From NCBI GenBank assembly GCA_023485185.1, contig JAMCZP010000151.1, positions 1-8,532 of the forward strand: a stretch of 8,532 nt of DNA. Direction: 5' to 3'. Made by a program: the position numbers and the translations under genes. Each line of letters opens with the position of its first letter. Positions within the stretch are counted from its first letter, which is position 1. Positions 6,921 through 8,532 of the stretch are shown piece by piece. Origin of the DNA: Gammaproteobacteria bacterium. GTDB lineage: Bacteria > Pseudomonadota > Gammaproteobacteria > Pseudomonadales > Halomonadaceae. Below the pieces are notes generated by a model. That model worked only from the letters and a program-made list of their open reading frames with translations. It had not been told where the DNA came from and searched no databases.

Positions 6921-6932
6921 ACCGGGCGCTGT
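6905..6932. terminator. Hairpin between convergent exporter and slt genes
   Basis: ACAGCGCCCG (6905-6914) and CGGGCGCTGT (6923-6932) form a perfect 10-bp stem around ATATAAAC. The left arm lies within the last codons of the exporter gene and the stop codon lies in the loop. Neither strand has a T run after the stem, so it is not a classical intrinsic terminator. It may protect the 3' ends or assist termination of both convergent transcripts. Confidence 0.6.
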
Positions 6933-6957
6933 CTGTCAATGTAAAGCGTTGGGTTGC

Positions 6958-8532
6958 TTAGCGTCGGGCCAGTAATGCCCGGTCATAGCGCACCTGCTGT
7001 TCATTATCGCTAAGCAGTGAAACGCCTTCGCTATTGCCGGCATTGGCGAGACTCTCATAAATCACTCGGTAACTAAGCACCGCCTGTACGTAGTCACGGG
7101 TTTCGCGGAAAGGGATACTTTCCACAAAAAGGTCAAACGCTTCTACGTTATTGCCCAGCCATTGATCAACGCGGCCAGGGCCTGCGTTATATGCCGCTGC
7201 AGCGGCCAGGCGATTGCCCTGGTAGCGCTGCAGCTTGTCACGTAAGTAAGTGCTGCCCAAGCGGATATTAAGTTCTGGATCTAAAACCCCGTAAGGTCCA
7301 GGATCGCTAATACCTAGTTCGCGGCTCACTTGGCTGGCAGTGCCCGGCATTAATTGCATTAAGCCGCGTGCGCCAGCAGGTGACAGAGCGTTGGGGTTAT
7401 AAGCGCTTTCGCGCCGGGTAATGGCCATCAATAGGAACGGATCTACGCCCGTTAAGCGCCCCCAGTGCATAAAGCTATCGTGGTAGGCCTGGGGAAAGCG
7501 CCAATCCAACGCATCCCACATCTCGGCAGCAATGGTGGTCTGCACCAAGCGTGCATGCCACTGCTGTTGGGCCGCATAGTCAGCCAGCGCTCGGGCCTGC
7601 TGGGGAGACCCGCTCTGCACTGCATGCAACCATTCGCTATTGGCAAGCCCATCTTCACCAATGCGTAATAAGGCCTCGGTGCGCTGCACTGCGGGTAGTT
7701 GCGCAATACGTTGACGCGAAGCTTCGTCAAAATGATTACGTTCTAAATTCAACTGATAAGGCTGTCCCAGCTTTTCTGCTGCGGCAAAACCGTAAAAGCT
7801 GCGATCTGTCGCTGCCTGATGATAACGCGCTTCGGCGGCTGCATGGTTGCCAAGTTGGGCATTGGCGCGACCTAGCCAATACTGCCAGCGGCTATTCTCC
7901 TGTTGCCCTGCTGGCATCTCAGCAATCCAGTGCACGACCTCGTTCCAATCACGACTGGCTAGTGCTTGGCGGACACGCAATTCCAATACCCGCTCACTCT
8001 CCAGTGTTGGAAGTATGCTGTCGACCCAACTGAGCGTGCCAGGCACATCGCGGACCAGCGCATAAAAGGCTAGCTCTTCTTCGATCACCTGACGGTCGCT
8101 GGGCAGTAAATTTAAGCGTGGTGCGAGCTCCTGCCAAGCAGCAAAAGCGCCGGGTGTATCTTCACGGGTAAAGCGTTGCATTGCAGCCTGGTAAAAACTA
8201 GCGGTAGCGGCGCACTCAGGGCCTAGACAGGAGGGGGCCTGGGTAATTGCCCGGCTGCGGCTGGTAACGCTATCCACCGTGTCTAATGCCGTTTGCCACT
8301 GGCCGCTTAGTAGCCCACCTAAATAGCGGGAAAGCTGGGTTTCTCCTGCTTGCCAGGCAAGCATCTTGCGCTCCCAAATAGCTGTGGCATCAATGGTGCC
8401 GTTAGCACGTAAGCGCTCAAAAAGTGGATTGCATGCATCAGGTTGGGAACTGCCTACCTGCCATAGATTAAGCCCAGCCGCGCTTGCTTGCTGAGGCTGG
8501 CTGTCGAGCAGCGCTGCATAGTAATAACACTG
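6958..8532 (-). CDS. slt: Soluble lytic murein transglycosylase, Slt70 type (5' end outside window)
   Basis: This periplasmic enzyme cleaves the MurNAc-GlcNAc bond of peptidoglycan to give 1,6-anhydroMurNAc ends. The reading frame is open to the right edge, so 524 residues are visible. The ATG at 8362-8364 is internal: codons upstream of it (CYYYAALL, SQPDACNPLF) match the N-terminal superhelix of E. coli Slt70. Compared with E. coli, roughly 100-130 residues including the signal peptide are missing. Visible residues 1 to about 340 are the helical U and L domains. The C-terminal lysozyme-like domain has catalytic Glu375 in ITRRESAYNP (codon 7408-7410), GARGLMQLMPGTA, AAAYNAGPGRVDQWLG and FVESIPFRETRDYVQAVL. 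Cysteines C2 and C34 probably correspond to the E. coli disulfide, and C102 and C107 form an extra nearby pair. It converges on the exporter gene across a hairpin. Confidence 0.95.
   Translation of the reverse strand, partial: QCYYYAALLDSQPQQASAAGLNLWQVGSSQPDACNPLFERLRANGTIDATAIWERKMLAWQAGETQLSRYLGGLLSGQWQTALDTVDSVTSRSRAITQAPSCLGPECAATASFYQAAMQRFTREDTPGAFAAWQELAPRLNLLPSDRQVIEEELAFYALVRDVPGTLSWVDSILPTLESERVLELRVRQALASRDWNEVVHWIAEMPAGQQENSRWQYWLGRANAQLGNHAAAEARYHQAATDRSFYGFAAAEKLGQPYQLNLERNHFDEASRQRIAQLPAVQRTEALLRIGEDGLANSEWLHAVQSGSPQQARALADYAAQQQWHARLVQTTIAAEMWDALDWRFPQAYHDSFMHWGRLTGVDPFLLMAITRRESAYNPNALSPAGARGLMQLMPGTASQVSRELGISDPGPYGVLDPELNIRLGSTYLRDKLQRYQGNRLAAAAAYNAGPGRVDQWLGNNVEAFDLFVESIPFRETRDYVQAVLSYRVIYESLANAGNSEGVSLLSDNEQQVRYDRALLARR

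Noticed and set aside
7452..8065. Several reading frames of 67-160 codons on both strands within slt
   Set aside because: They overlap a well-conserved transglycosylase in other frames and have no recognisable domains. They are shadows.
8362..8364. ATG as the true start of slt
   Set aside because: The frame stays open for 56 more codons to the window edge, and those codons match the Slt70 N-terminal domain, so this methionine is internal.
1..8532. Mobile element, defence system, CRISPR array or novel gene cluster
   Set aside because: No transposase, integrase, nuclease, direct-repeat array or attachment site is visible. All but one gene belong to well-known chromosomal families in normal, intact form.

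Overview
The window looks like an ordinary chromosomal stretch of a moderately GC-rich gammaproteobacterium, most likely Halomonas or a close relative in the Halomonadaceae. This is inferred from E. coli-like versions of BtuR/CobO, YajQ, PepN, YegS and Slt70, Pseudomonas-like cold-shock and RhtB-type proteins, and a strikingly acidic secreted lipoprotein of the kind found in halophiles. No sequence search was possible, so the genus is a judgement. I see no mobile element, phage gene, CRISPR array, tRNA or rRNA.

Layout from left to right. A corrinoid adenosyltransferase gene (cobO/btuR) runs leftward and ends at the window edge. A 237-base AT-rich divergent intergenic region separates it from three rightward housekeeping genes: yajQ, pepN (aminopeptidase N) and yegS (lipid kinase, GTG start). 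A rightward gene for a small, very acidic lipoprotein follows yegS. It carries two copies of a charged 30-residue helical repeat and ends in a perfect hairpin terminator shared with a convergent leftward cold-shock gene. A second divergent intergenic region leads to a rightward LysE/RhtB-type exporter gene. That gene converges, across a 10-bp hairpin, on a leftward soluble lytic transglycosylase gene (slt) whose 5' end lies beyond the right edge.

The genes do not form one pathway. They cover cofactor adenosylation, a nucleotide-binding regulator, peptide turnover, lipid phosphorylation, an envelope lipoprotein, cold-shock RNA binding, small-molecule export and peptidoglycan turnover. Three products (lipoprotein, exporter, Slt) act in the envelope, and YegS probably acts on membrane lipids. 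The yajQ-pepN-yegS-lipoprotein block is co-oriented with gaps of 44 to 88 bases and could be partly co-transcribed, but each gene has its own Shine-Dalgarno site.

I did not find a convincing undescribed system. The item most worth a second look is the acidic repeat lipoprotein at 5121-5885. Smaller points are several inverted repeats in the intergenic regions and an extra cysteine pair in Slt.
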